The position numbers were made by a program, and so were the translations under genes. Shown one piece after another: positions 1 to 8,343 of a stretch of 64,000 nucleotides of DNA. The notes beneath the pieces were generated by a model. The model made no database searches. It worked only from the letters and a program-made list of their open reading frames with translations, and was not told the DNA's origin. Origin of the DNA: Pedobacter sp. AK013 (GTDB lineage: Bacteria > Bacteroidota > Bacteroidia > Sphingobacteriales > Sphingobacteriaceae); assembly GCF_014205835.1 (NCBI RefSeq), contig NZ_JACHCQ010000015.1:1-64000 (forward strand). Direction: 5' to 3'. Position 1 is the stretch's first letter; the number at the start of each line of letters is the position of its first letter.

Positions 1-134
1 GGGGACCTTAGAAATAGATTTTAAAACATAAACAACCTTAATTAGCCAATAAGCCTTATTTATCTTCAATAATCAATTTTAACCGGACAACAGTGCATTG
101 CATTCAGCATGACAGCCGTTTAACATACCCCCCT

Positions 135-164
135 AAAAAGATAAAGCTCCCCATCGCGGAGAGC
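135..164 (-). terminator. Rho-independent terminator after the haem-uptake operon
   Basis: Read on the minus strand, GCTCTCC (164-158) pairs with GGGGAGC (152-146) around a 5-nt loop, with one G-U pair. The stem is followed by TTTATCTTTTT. It lies about 50 bp beyond the stop codon of the HmuY-like gene and so closes the minus-strand operon. Bases 1-134 show nothing I can support. Confidence 0.65.
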
Positions 165-214
165 CTATATCCAACTAACAAAACATATTTTTTCTAGGTA
201 AGCTTTAGCCTACA

Positions 215-1267
215 TTATCCTTTCTTAACCAATTTATATTCGATTACTGGTTTGCCACGTGTACCGCCGTCGCCAGCACCCATCGAAATAAATTTCAACT
301 TGTAAACATTACCAGCTGCATCCTTGATTACATAAAAAGTTTTAAGCGTAACTCCTGTAGCCGGTTGAGTGCTTCTCCATGTTGAACCAATTATTGCTCT
401 ATCTGATTTAAAATCTACTGTACTGATGTTTGATTCTTTAAAATCTGAATAAGTAATAGTGTTTTCTGAAACAATACCAGCCACTACACCTCCTAAATTG
501 TTAATGAAAATCAAATCAGAAAATGCATAAGGGAAAGTAGCAGTCCAATACATACTGTAAGTCCAAACAATATCCCAGCTAGCTTTTACGGGCTCAACAG
601 AAACAGCAGTTCCTTTTATCAAAGCGGTAAATTGGAAGTTAGCGTCAGCATTTTTGGTAATATCTAAAGTCTTAAAAGTCGTTTCAGTAACCTTAGCATA
701 CTGCAAAGTATAACCTGTTGTACCTTTTCTAATTACCCTGATTTTATAAAGTTCATCGTTAGCTAAAACAGTTGCAGCACCACCTTTCCGGTTAATGATA
801 TAAACTTTGTTTTCAGCATCTGTAGCAGAAATAGCAGCAATAGCTGTTTTATTTAAAATATTGGATTCTCTACCATCGTCAATTATGGTAAAATTACCTT
901 GTCCCTGACCAACTTTTAAAGCATTAGGATCAAAATCGGTAGTAGTTACAGCGTTTAAATCTGTTTTATTAATAACTAAAGCAGAAGCACCATTGGTTGA
1001 GTTTAATATCACTTTAAAATCTGCTCCCGAATAAAAACCTAAATCCCAACTATCTCTTTCAACAGCAGTTTGTTTATTAGCACTAAAATCTACATAAACG
1101 CTATTACCAGCGGCACTTCCTAGTTCAGCACCAACTAATCCATTAAGGGTTAAAATACTTCCATCAGAAGGCGGCACCACTACTATTGGCTTTTCTGTAT
1201 CTTTTTTACATGCTGTAAAGGTTACCGCTAAAAAAGCGATCGCAATCATTGAGTTTAATTTATTCAT
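215..1267 (-). CDS. hmuY: HmuY-like haem-binding outer-membrane lipoprotein
   Basis: This is probably a surface lipoprotein that captures haem and hands it to the TonB receptor encoded just upstream. The N-terminus is a lipoprotein signal with Cys20 in the lipobox FTAC, followed by a Lys/Pro-rich linker. The rest matches the HmuY family pattern: a SWDLGF motif near residue 73, a second WDIVW motif, and a C-terminal segment YKLKF...GKPVIEYKLV. At 350 residues it is longer than the classic Porphyromonas protein. The gene starts 24 bp after the receptor stop, so the two are cotranscribed. The family call is from motifs and context; haem binding itself is inferred. Confidence 0.8.
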   Translation of the reverse strand: MNKLNSMIAIAFLAVTFTACKKDTEKPIVVVPPSDGSILTLNGLVGAELGSAAGNSVYVDFSANKQTAVERDSWDLGFYSGADFKVILNSTNGASALVINKTDLNAVTTTDFDPNALKVGQGQGNFTIIDDGRESNILNKTAIAAISATDAENKVYIINRKGGAATVLANDELYKIRVIRKGTTGYTLQYAKVTETTFKTLDITKNADANFQFTALIKGTAVSVEPVKASWDIVWTYSMYWTATFPYAFSDLIFINNLGGVVAGIVSENTITYSDFKESNISTVDFKSDRAIIGSTWRSTQPATGVTLKTFYVIKDAAGNVYKLKFISMGAGDGGTRGKPVIEYKLVKKG

Positions 1268-1291
1268 CTTTATTATTATGTTATTTTGATA

Positions 1292-3355
1292 TTAAAGTTT
1301 ATCCCAGCTATAGCTCAGCCCTAATACATAAGAACGACCATAACTGTAAGGTACGGTACTGCCTCCTGTGCTATGCGCGCCCCCGCTGGCGCTCGAACTA
1401 TTGGTAAGTTGTGTTACATTAAACAGGTTTTTAACACCTGCATTGATGGTTAAAGATTTGAGCAGGTTTTTGTTGAACATTAAATCTGCGGTGTGGAACG
1501 CACCGATTTTTACCAGTTTTGCCGTAGCATTGTTCGTTAACTGATAACTTGGTAAACTGCCGGTATATTTATAAAACAGGCTGATGCTTCCATTAAGCTT
1601 GCTAAAAGTGTAGGTAATGTTCGAGTTCAGCTCTGTAGCCCAAACAAATTCTGGCGTTTCCAGGTTGGCGTTTTCACTTAAGTCGTTATATCTCCCGATG
1701 TATGATGCTCCAAGTGTAGCCTGAAGATTTTTAAAGATTAACGTGTTTTCCAATGTACCACCGGTTGTTTTGTATTTAGAAATATTGATTAATGTGGTAA
1801 TGGTTGGATTTATTGGATCGAAACCAAATTCGATCCTGTTTTTAAATAGATTGTAGAATCCAGATAGGGTAGAACGGAACTGAAAATCACTAAGCTGTAC
1901 ACCTGCCCAAGCCAGTGAACCATTAAAACTGTTCGATTCTTCTGCCTTTAAATTGGGATTACCTAAAATGTTATGACTGGCATCAACGAAATCATAATAC
2001 AATTCTCTTAACGCAGGAGATCGGAAACCTTTGGCATAAGCTATACGCAGATCTAGGTCTTTGGTTAAGATCAACTTCGCATTTAATGATGGAATTACAG
2101 GAGGTGCATCGTAAACAGAATTTTTAATCACCCTTAAACCTGGTCTGATATTTATCAAATCCCCTAATTTAATTTCTGCTGTAACAAAAGTTGCATAATC
2201 ATTAATTACTGGCGCTCCTTTAATTCTTTGCCCGTTGGCCGCATCTCTGCTGTATTCAACACCAGGTTGAAAGGAAATCGATTTACTATGGATATATATG
2301 GCTGTAGCCCTAAAGTTAGTTGCGTTAAATTTTGCGACATCCTGTTCTCCCGCACCACCTGATAATTCTTCAGTATTATTGGTAAAGTCATGGATTACTG
2401 TTCTGGTTGCACGATCGAGCTTGATAAAACCCGCAACGGCAGCCAGTTGTAGTTTATTGCTGATTTTATATTCTGATTGAAGCTGTTGGGTATATCGGTG
2501 TGTGGTATAAGTTTGTAGTAATCCTTTATAAGTATTCGGATTTAAACCAGACCGCACATCAATATCTTCTTTCAGTCCATCTAAACGATACCAGATACTG
2601 AAATTATGATGCCGGTAGCCTATTTTGGTATTAGCCAAATATTGCTCTTTTGGTTTCCACCGATTGGTAACCTCGGCAACTTCTTGTATGGTAGCCGTTT
2701 TGCTTCCTAAATTCCAGCCACCAAAATCGTTGTGGCTAAAACCTACCAGCACACTCCAATTGCTGTTTTTCCAGTTGGCAGTAATATTCTGCATATGGTT
2801 ACCCTTGCCCGATAAAGCTTCATATTCGTTACCAGCTGTTTCTTCCTGTACCCTTGCAGATAGATTTAGCAATTCCCTACCAGGTTTTTTGGTGATAATA
2901 TTAATTACACCTGCCAATGCATCAGCTCCATATATTACAGACATTGGTCCTTCTACAATCTCAATCCGGTCAATCGTATTAATGTCTATCTGATTTAAAC
3001 TTTCGCGGGTATCTGATCTATCTACCATAGGTACGCCATCTAAAAGTATTTTTACATTTCTACCCGTCATCCCCATTAATTGAATATCAGTAGTACCCAA
3101 TGTTAAATCGTTGCTAAAACGGAAACCCAATTCGGTATTTAAAACCTGCTGTACATTGGTTGCGGCTCTTAACTTAATCCGATCTGCACTTATTGTTCTT
3201 ACATTGTATACCGAATTTCTTAAAGTTTGCAGACCATACTGCCCCGTAATTACCACATCTTTTAAATCATTTGCCTTTGCAGTATCAACTTTAAACACTT
3301 GGGCTACAGCAACAAATCCATAAATTGATAAGACAATTGATAAATATATTTTCAT
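1292..3355 (-). CDS. hmuR: TonB-dependent haem receptor, HmuR type
   Basis: This is an outer-membrane TonB-dependent receptor of 687 residues with a signal peptide ending near residue 18 (VAVAQ). The plug domain covers about residues 45-155 (RIEIVEGPMSVIYGADALAGVINIITKK region), followed by a 22-strand-type barrel ending in an aromatic-rich C-terminus. The FRSP box, the following His (DASHN) and the NPNL motif near residues 445-470 match the FRAP/NPDL boxes and bridging His of haem receptors such as HmuR. There is no N-terminal carboxypeptidase-like domain, so it is not a SusC protein. It leads a two-gene operon with the HmuY-like lipoprotein and is divergent from an AraC regulator. No hmuSTUV genes are present here. 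Confidence 0.85.
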   Translation of the reverse strand: MKIYLSIVLSIYGFVAVAQVFKVDTAKANDLKDVVITGQYGLQTLRNSVYNVRTISADRIKLRAATNVQQVLNTELGFRFSNDLTLGTTDIQLMGMTGRNVKILLDGVPMVDRSDTRESLNQIDINTIDRIEIVEGPMSVIYGADALAGVINIITKKPGRELLNLSARVQEETAGNEYEALSGKGNHMQNITANWKNSNWSVLVGFSHNDFGGWNLGSKTATIQEVAEVTNRWKPKEQYLANTKIGYRHHNFSIWYRLDGLKEDIDVRSGLNPNTYKGLLQTYTTHRYTQQLQSEYKISNKLQLAAVAGFIKLDRATRTVIHDFTNNTEELSGGAGEQDVAKFNATNFRATAIYIHSKSISFQPGVEYSRDAANGQRIKGAPVINDYATFVTAEIKLGDLINIRPGLRVIKNSVYDAPPVIPSLNAKLILTKDLDLRIAYAKGFRSPALRELYYDFVDASHNILGNPNLKAEESNSFNGSLAWAGVQLSDFQFRSTLSGFYNLFKNRIEFGFDPINPTITTLINISKYKTTGGTLENTLIFKNLQATLGASYIGRYNDLSENANLETPEFVWATELNSNITYTFSKLNGSISLFYKYTGSLPSYQLTNNATAKLVKIGAFHTADLMFNKNLLKSLTINAGVKNLFNVTQLTNSSSASGGAHSTGGSTVPYSYGRSYVLGLSYSWDKL

Positions 3356-3451
3356 TTATTTAGACTAATTATAAATAATTATGCAAATTTGTATATAATC
3401 ACAAAAAAAAGATAACGTTAAACGGATAATTAATACCGCCAAACGGATTAA

Positions 3452-4396
3452 ATGAATATGGAAATTAAACTCTCAACCTATCCAACAGGAAATATTGTTT
3501 ATAAGAATACCTATCCTGATAATTTTGATGGCATTAATGATGTAAACGAAGCTGTGTTAACATTTGAAAAGGATGGTATAAAATACCATATAAAGGAAAA
3601 GTGGTTTAGTGGGATCCATATTGGCATTACCGAGATCCATCCGCATAAAGAAGAGCGTTTTTGCTTTGAATCTTCTCAACAACATATTGGCTTTTTATTT
3701 TGTCTGAACGGCGCGATTAATTATGGTAACGATCATCAACAACAAGATACTTTTTTATCGCTCATTAAAAACGAGCAAGACTTTAATATAGGCAGGGTTA
3801 ATTCGATCAGATTTAATGTAACAACAAAAACCAGATACCTTTATATACAGTTTACATCAGATTATTTTCGCCAGGTAACCGGAGGAAAACCCGATAATGA
3901 TATTAAATCTGAAATCCCAAAATCCATCAATCCAGAAATCGGATTGATATTGCAGCAAATTATTTCCCCTAAGTACGAGGGTAGGGTAAAGCGCCTGTTT
4001 CTGGAAGCCAGGATATTTGAGCTGATTATTGCTTATATTAATCAAAAAGCAGATAAACAAACACGCCTTTTAAAAAAGGAAGATGTAGAAAAAATTCTTT
4101 TGGCCAAACAATTGGTTGAGTACGATTTACAAAATCCAAATTCATTAATCGAGTTATCGCGTAGGGTTGGAATTAATGATTATAAGCTTAAAAGAGGTTT
4201 TAAGGCGCTAATTGGGCATACTGTATTTGGGTACCTCTATAAGATCAGGATGGAGAAAGCCCATTATTTTCTATCCAGGGAAAAGAAAACTGTAAACGAG
4301 GTTTCTTTTCTTGTAGGCTATAAAAACGCACAACACTTTATTACTGCCTTTAAAAAGCATTATAATATTTTACCAGGAAGTTTAAACAAAAGCTAG
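3452..4396 (+). CDS. AraC-family transcriptional regulator
   Basis: This 314-residue regulator has a C-terminal double helix-turn-helix of about 100 residues (SLIELSRRVGINDYKLKRGF, then VNEVSFLVGYKNAQHFITAFKKHY). The N-terminal part is a cupin-like sensing region. The layout is that of PchR/YbtA-type regulators often found beside TonB receptors. It is divergent from the haem receptor with 96 bp between the starts, so control of hmuR-hmuY is the natural inference. Its ligand cannot be read from sequence. It converges with the lacI-type gene, with only 21 bp between the two stop codons. Confidence 0.85.
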   Translation: MNMEIKLSTYPTGNIVYKNTYPDNFDGINDVNEAVLTFEKDGIKYHIKEKWFSGIHIGITEIHPHKEERFCFESSQQHIGFLFCLNGAINYGNDHQQQDTFLSLIKNEQDFNIGRVNSIRFNVTTKTRYLYIQFTSDYFRQVTGGKPDNDIKSEIPKSINPEIGLILQQIISPKYEGRVKRLFLEARIFELIIAYINQKADKQTRLLKKEDVEKILLAKQLVEYDLQNPNSLIELSRRVGINDYKLKRGFKALIGHTVFGYLYKIRMEKAHYFLSREKKTVNEVSFLVGYKNAQHFITAFKKHYNILPGSLNKS

Positions 4397-4406
4397 AAAT
4401 TCAGCG

Positions 4407-4416
4407 CAAACGTTTG
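4407..4416. promoter_or_regulatory. LacI-type operator palindrome between two convergent stop codons
   Basis: The 10-bp perfect palindrome CAAACGTTTG lies inside the 21-bp gap that separates the araC and lacI stop codons. The same palindrome occurs at 5489-5498 over the lacI promoter, and on the minus strand both copies share the longer core CGCAAACGTTTG. LacI-family proteins bind palindromes with a central CG, so this is probably a second site for the adjacent repressor. No protein-binding data are available to me. Confidence 0.55.
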
Positions 4417-4417
4417 T

Positions 4418-5434
4418 TTATTCTTTTACATCGTTTATAATCAAATCAGACTCTACAATGGTGTTGTAATAGGCCTGGTTCTCAGAATTAGGACTATGAA
4501 TAAGATCTAACAAGATGTTGGCCGCTTTTTGTCCCTGCAAATACGGATATTGCTCTACTGAAGCTACAGGCGAATTATCTAAGTAACTGATAATAGGCAG
4601 GTTCGCATAACTCACTACATCAAAATCGTTAATTACATTCAGCTTTTTGAAGTATTTAATCAGGAAGAGTGCTACATAATCATTAAAGGCTACAATCGCT
4701 GTGGGTTTCCGCTTGTGATTTAAAAATTGATTGGCTACGTCGATAGTACCTTCCTCAGTTAGGTCACAGTTCACCACCAACGATGGATCAAATTTTAAGC
4801 GATTAAACGTAATCGCTTGCATATAGCCATCCTTGCGTTCCTCACTGGCGTATAAGGTACTTGGTCCATTAATCATCCCAATACTTCTATGTCCTTTTTT
4901 CAAAAGATAGTTCACCGCCTTAATTGTTGCGCTCTCTAAGCTACACGCTACATAATGCACGTTTTTAAACGGAGGTATCCGATCAAAAAATACTACAGGT
5001 ATATTAAATGAATTAAGTTTTTCGAAATGATCAAACTTTGAAGTGTCTTTACTGATTGATACTAATAAGCCATCAACACGTTGATTTTTCATTTTTTCAA
5101 CGAGCTTTACTTCCTGGTCATAATTATCGTGCGACTGAGCAAAGATAACTGTATAATTTTTCTTAATCGCCTCATCTTCAATGGCAGAAATAGCGATAGA
5201 GAAAAAGTGTTCTGATAACTCAGGTAAAATTACACCAATAGTATATGTTTTCCCTTTTTGAAAAAGAATTGCCGCATTATTAGGCTCATAGTTTAGAGAC
5301 TTAGCCAGCTGCTTAATTTTTTCCCTAGTTACCGCTCCAATGCTCGGATGATCGTGCAATCCCCTAGAAACACTGGATGGAGAAATGTTTAAGATTCTGG
5401 CTATTTCTTTGATGGTTGTTGGTTTCGACTGCAT
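4418..5434 (-). CDS. LacI-family transcriptional regulator
   Basis: This is a 338-residue regulator with an N-terminal LacI helix-turn-helix (TTIKEIARILNISPSSVSRG, residues 6-25) including the hinge region. A periplasmic-binding-protein-like effector domain follows (TIGVILPELSEHFF near residue 65, RVDGLLVS near 120, PTAIVAFND near 235). It is full length for the family. The effector is presumably a sugar or related small molecule, but no sugar-catabolism genes are adjacent, so the target is unknown. CAAACGTTTG overlaps its own promoter and recurs just past its stop, which suggests autorepression. Confidence 0.9.
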   Translation of the reverse strand: MQSKPTTIKEIARILNISPSSVSRGLHDHPSIGAVTREKIKQLAKSLNYEPNNAAILFQKGKTYTIGVILPELSEHFFSIAISAIEDEAIKKNYTVIFAQSHDNYDQEVKLVEKMKNQRVDGLLVSISKDTSKFDHFEKLNSFNIPVVFFDRIPPFKNVHYVACSLESATIKAVNYLLKKGHRSIGMINGPSTLYASEERKDGYMQAITFNRLKFDPSLVVNCDLTEEGTIDVANQFLNHKRKPTAIVAFNDYVALFLIKYFKKLNVINDFDVVSYANLPIISYLDNSPVASVEQYPYLQGQKAANILLDLIHSPNSENQAYYNTIVESDLIINDVKE

Positions 5435-5478
5435 TCTGAGTGCTAAACTACATTAAATTTCTTCAATATGTAATAATA

Positions 5479-5498
5479 CAAAATTAATCAAACGTTTG
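5479..5498 (-). promoter_or_regulatory. lacI promoter -7 box with overlapping LacI-type operator
   Basis: On the minus strand TAATTTTG (5486-5479) fits the Bacteroidota -7 consensus TAnnTTTG, about 45 bp upstream of the lacI start. The palindrome CAAACGTTTG (5489-5498) sits 2 bp upstream of it, between the expected -33 and -7 elements. A protein bound there would block the polymerase, which fits autorepression. Confidence 0.55.
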
Positions 5499-5677
5499 CG
5501 TTGTTTTTTTTTCTCATTTCTTTCCTCCGCTATATAAATATCAATACTTTCGGAAAAGTTAAAGGCCATACGTTTTAAAAAATAATAATAGAAAATTTAT
5601 ATATATAAAGCAATTTTAGCGCTTAAAAAACAAAATTGACCTACAATTATAAAAGCACACCCAATGATTAACAAAAG

Positions 5678-5698
5678 TACCCCCTCGATTTGGGGGTA
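5678..5698. terminator. C/G-rich stem-loop behind the small RNA
   Basis: TACCCCC pairs with GGGGGTA around a 7-nt loop. On the minus strand it follows the small-RNA terminator at once and is trailed only by ACTTTTG, so it may be a back-up terminator. It could also protect transcripts coming from the other side. Confidence 0.35.
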
Positions 5699-5705
5699 TT
5701 TAAAC

Positions 5706-5800
5706 AAAAAAACGAGAAGTGTTCGTACCACTCCTCGCTAAATTGGGTTTATTCCTGCACGCAAGAAACAATAAGTTATCTAAGCTATATGTTAACCCTT
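5706..5800 (-). ncRNA. Candidate small RNA of about 90-95 nt, possibly 6S-like
   Basis: A self-contained minus-strand transcription unit lies in a protein-free gap. The -7 box TACCTTTG (5810-5803) matches TAnnTTTG. About 5 nt later the RNA would begin near 5798 with GGGTT, which pairs with AACCC at 5749-5745. Inside lies a hairpin UUCUUG-CGUG-CAGGAA (5767-5752). The unit ends in the stem CGAGGAGTG/CACTTCTCG (5737-5713, one A-C mismatch) followed by seven Ts. A closing stem, an unpaired middle and an apical hairpin resemble the short 6S RNAs of Bacteroidota, but I cannot run a covariance model. The promoter, stems and terminator are seen directly; the family is a guess. Confidence 0.55.
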
Positions 5801-5995
5801 TTCAAAGGTATAAAATTTACGCGTGTTATAAATAGAGTAGTGTCTTATTCTAATTATTATAAAGTTTTTATACCGATACTTTACCAGTTAAGGCATTGAT
5901 ATTAAATCCGTAAGAAGTAATCCATGCGTCATATATCTCACTCCAGCGTCTTTTTTAAAATCATATTCCTACTTTGGTTTTATTAATTTTTAAAA

Positions 5996-7090
5996 ATGAT
6001 AGCCGTATACATTTTACTTTTTGTTTTAATCGCCTTCTTCGTTGTAACAAACCTCCCCGTTTTTGGTCGTTTGCCAAAGGGGCAGCGATTGGAGAAAATC
6101 CATCATTTGGCCAATTATCGTGATGGTGCACTACAAAATCAGTCGATAACGTTAATGCAACCTGAAGGTGTTAGCCTTTTTAAGGTTTTAAATGCATTTC
6201 TCTTTGAAAAACACCCTAATAAGGCTCCAGATAAAGCGCTTCCTTTTATTGCACCTAACTTAAACGGAAAACCTAAAAGCGATGCTCCCGAAATTATCTG
6301 GTTTGGGCATTCTTCTTATTTAATTAAAGTAGGGGGCTTAAGGATTCTGGTTGATCCAGTTTTTAGCAAAACTCCCTCTCCATTTTCATTCATTGGAAGT
6401 AAGGCTTTTTTGGGCACTGACCTCGTAAAAGCAGAAGAATTTAGAAATATCGATATCCTGATCATCACACACGATCATTATGATCACCTCGATTACCAGA
6501 GTATTTTAAAAATCGCACCTGAAGTTAAGACTATTGTTACTTCGCAAGGGGTTGGTGAGCATCTGGAAAGATGGGGAATTAGTATCGAAAAGATTACTGA
6601 ATTAGGCTGGGATGAATCGGTTGATTTATTTAATGATATGAGAATCACGGCTGTTCCGGCAAGACATTTTACCGGACGAAAATTTAAACGGAATCAAACC
6701 CTTTGGTCGGCCTTTATATTAAAAGCGGCAAACTGCCAACTATTTTTAGGAGGCGATTCTGGTTATGATACACACTTTGCTAAAATAGGTGAGGAGTTCG
6801 GTCCTTTCGATATAGCCTTGCTCGAGTGCGGGCAGTACAATGCTTATTGGCCTTACATCCACATGTTTCCCGAAGAAACGGTGCAGGCCGCAATCGATTT
6901 AAAAGCAAAAATTTTGATGCCAGTGCATTGGGGCAAGTTTAGCTTAGCCATGCACCCCTGGAATGAGCCAGCTAAAAGGGTGGTTGTAGCTGCAGCAGCA
7001 AAACAGCTTCCTCTGGTTACCCCAAAATTGGGTGAAACAATAATTTTAAACGAATATTTGCCAACAGAAAACTGGTGGCTTGAAGAATAA
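5996..7090 (+). CDS. Membrane-anchored metallo-beta-lactamase-fold hydrolase (NAPE-PLD/UlaG-like)
   Basis: This 364-residue protein has one N-terminal membrane segment (residues 2-20) and a metallo-beta-lactamase-fold domain. The zinc motif THDHYDH is at residues 158-164. Further ligand regions are VPARHFTGR, GGDSGYD and MPVHWGKF. The GHSSYLIKVGGLRILVDPVF start is typical of the Lactamase_B_2 group, which includes NAPE-phospholipase D and lactonase-like enzymes. The substrate cannot be assigned. The first ATG follows the intergenic RNA region directly, and the gene is followed 51 bp later by a small unknown gene on the same strand. Confidence 0.85.
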   Translation: MIAVYILLFVLIAFFVVTNLPVFGRLPKGQRLEKIHHLANYRDGALQNQSITLMQPEGVSLFKVLNAFLFEKHPNKAPDKALPFIAPNLNGKPKSDAPEIIWFGHSSYLIKVGGLRILVDPVFSKTPSPFSFIGSKAFLGTDLVKAEEFRNIDILIITHDHYDHLDYQSILKIAPEVKTIVTSQGVGEHLERWGISIEKITELGWDESVDLFNDMRITAVPARHFTGRKFKRNQTLWSAFILKAANCQLFLGGDSGYDTHFAKIGEEFGPFDIALLECGQYNAYWPYIHMFPEETVQAAIDLKAKILMPVHWGKFSLAMHPWNEPAKRVVVAAAAKQLPLVTPKLGETIILNEYLPTENWWLEE

Positions 7091-7141
7091 AACTAAACAA
7101 TAATTGTACTATGGTGTTTAATTCTAAAATCAAATACAATT

Positions 7142-7504
7142 ATGAAAACTGATCTTGTTGAAATTTTTCAGACCATTAGAGCCGGAATACAGCCCTACGC
7201 CACCCGTGGATATACGGTACACGAAAATTCGGAGAATGGCTATGATCTTTATAGTGAAAAAAATATTGAAGTAAACGGCAAAAAAGTGACCGAACGCTTT
7301 TTTACCGGCGTTTATATTAATGGTGATGCCGTAGAAGTCAAAATCAATACAGATGAATTTTCTACAACAAATCATAATTTAAGTGATTTTGGCAAAAATA
7401 AAGCAGGCTTGAAAATCTCAGTACTTGATGATCCCAAATTAAAAGAAATTGAAACTTTGATAGAAATTATCCATACTAACTTTAAAGAAAAAGAATGGAT
7501 TTAA
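7142..7504 (+). CDS. Small hypothetical protein, 120 residues
   Basis: I do not recognise this family. The protein is soluble and charged, has no signal peptide or membrane segment, and contains alternating beta-strand-like segments (NGYDLYSEKNIEV, RFFTGVYINGDAVEVKI) and a C-terminal helix (LKEIETLIEIIHTNFK). The composition and the in-register start 51 bp after the hydrolase support it as a real gene. It lies between the metallo-hydrolase and the GNAT-like/miaA pair on the same strand, but no functional link can be read. Confidence 0.6.
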   Translation: MKTDLVEIFQTIRAGIQPYATRGYTVHENSENGYDLYSEKNIEVNGKKVTERFFTGVYINGDAVEVKINTDEFSTTNHNLSDFGKNKAGLKISVLDDPKLKEIETLIEIIHTNFKEKEWI

Positions 7505-7560
7505 CAATCTGATGGTTAAATTTGCAGCAGATAATTTATTCTGAATAACCCTTCTACTGA

Positions 7561-8343
7561 TTGAACAATTTAATTTCTGACTGTAACTGGCATCATCAAT
7601 TAAGTTTAATACTTGCTAATAACAAAATTGGGTATGTTTTTTTTATAGAGGATGAATTTAGTCTAATACGGATCGAACATCAATTGATCATTCATCTGGT
7701 AAGTTTAAAAAATAAATTTACTCCACGAGATCTCATTCAATTGCAAGAAAAACACTATCAGGAAGGTACTAAACTTATTCACCTCTGGGAAGATCTTTGG
7801 CAATCAAAACCTGAGCAGGTTTTAGGAAGAATAAAATCTCTGATTGGTAAAAATATCCGTATCCATGGTAGAAAAACCAAAGTATTCAGAATTACTAAAC
7901 CAGTTTCTGATTCTTTTTTAACTGAAAATCACTTACAGGGATCAGTAAGTAGCCGTTATAAAATTGGTTTATTTGAAAAAGATGAACTCTTGGCTGTTGC
8001 TACTTTTTCGGCGCTGCGCAAAATGAATCATACAGAAAACTATAAATCGGCAGAATTGATCAGGTTTGCGGTTAAGGCAGGTTATTCCATTACAGGAGGC
8101 TTAAGTAAACTGATTTCCTTTTTTGCTGAAACCTATAAACCTAATGACCTGATGACTTACGCAGATCGTGACTGGTCAGCAGGAGAGGCCTATATCAAAT
8201 TAGGCTTTAAACAGACTGCAGTTTTAGAACCTCAGGTTTACCTGCTGGATGAAAATCTAAATCGACAGCTTAAAAAGGATAATCAGCTTTTAGCAACGGA
8301 AGTGTTTAATACCGGAAGTCTAAAATTTATTCTCAAATTTTAA
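7561..8343 (+). CDS. GNAT-like protein of phage/homing-endonuclease type, TTG start
   Basis: The C-terminal half (about residues 130-225) carries the pattern LIRFAVKAGYSITGGLSKLI...MTYADRDWSAGEAYIKLGF. I associate this pattern with acetyltransferase-like domains in phage and homing-endonuclease-linked proteins. The N-terminal half is helical and unknown (KFTPRDLIQLQEKHYQEG, SLIGKNIRIHGRK). An in-frame TGA occupies 7558-7560 and the first in-frame ATG is at about residue 151, so translation must begin at TTG 7561 or the nearby ATT. The stop overlaps the miaA start by one base (TAATG), implying translational coupling. A role in modifying nucleic acid is only a thought. Confidence 0.65.
   Translation: MNNLISDCNWHHQLSLILANNKIGYVFFIEDEFSLIRIEHQLIIHLVSLKNKFTPRDLIQLQEKHYQEGTKLIHLWEDLWQSKPEQVLGRIKSLIGKNIRIHGRKTKVFRITKPVSDSFLTENHLQGSVSSRYKIGLFEKDELLAVATFSALRKMNHTENYKSAELIRFAVKAGYSITGGLSKLISFFAETYKPNDLMTYADRDWSAGEAYIKLGFKQTAVLEPQVYLLDENLNRQLKKDNQLLATEVFNTGSLKFILKF

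Larger units (their letters stand above)
5435..5995. other. 561-bp intergenic region holding an operator, a promoter and a small RNA
   Basis: No credible protein gene lies in this gap. It contains the lacI promoter and operator (5479-5498), then an AT-rich stretch 5500-5677 in which I see nothing. A C5/G5 stem-loop follows at 5678-5698, then a minus-strand small-RNA candidate at 5706-5800 with its promoter box at 5803-5810. The leader of the metallo-hydrolase gene occupies the last part. Confidence 0.7.

Noticed and set aside
5690..5899. 69-codon plus-strand open frame in the intergenic gap
   Set aside because: It overlaps the terminator and the small-RNA candidate on the other strand, has no family likeness and an irregular composition.
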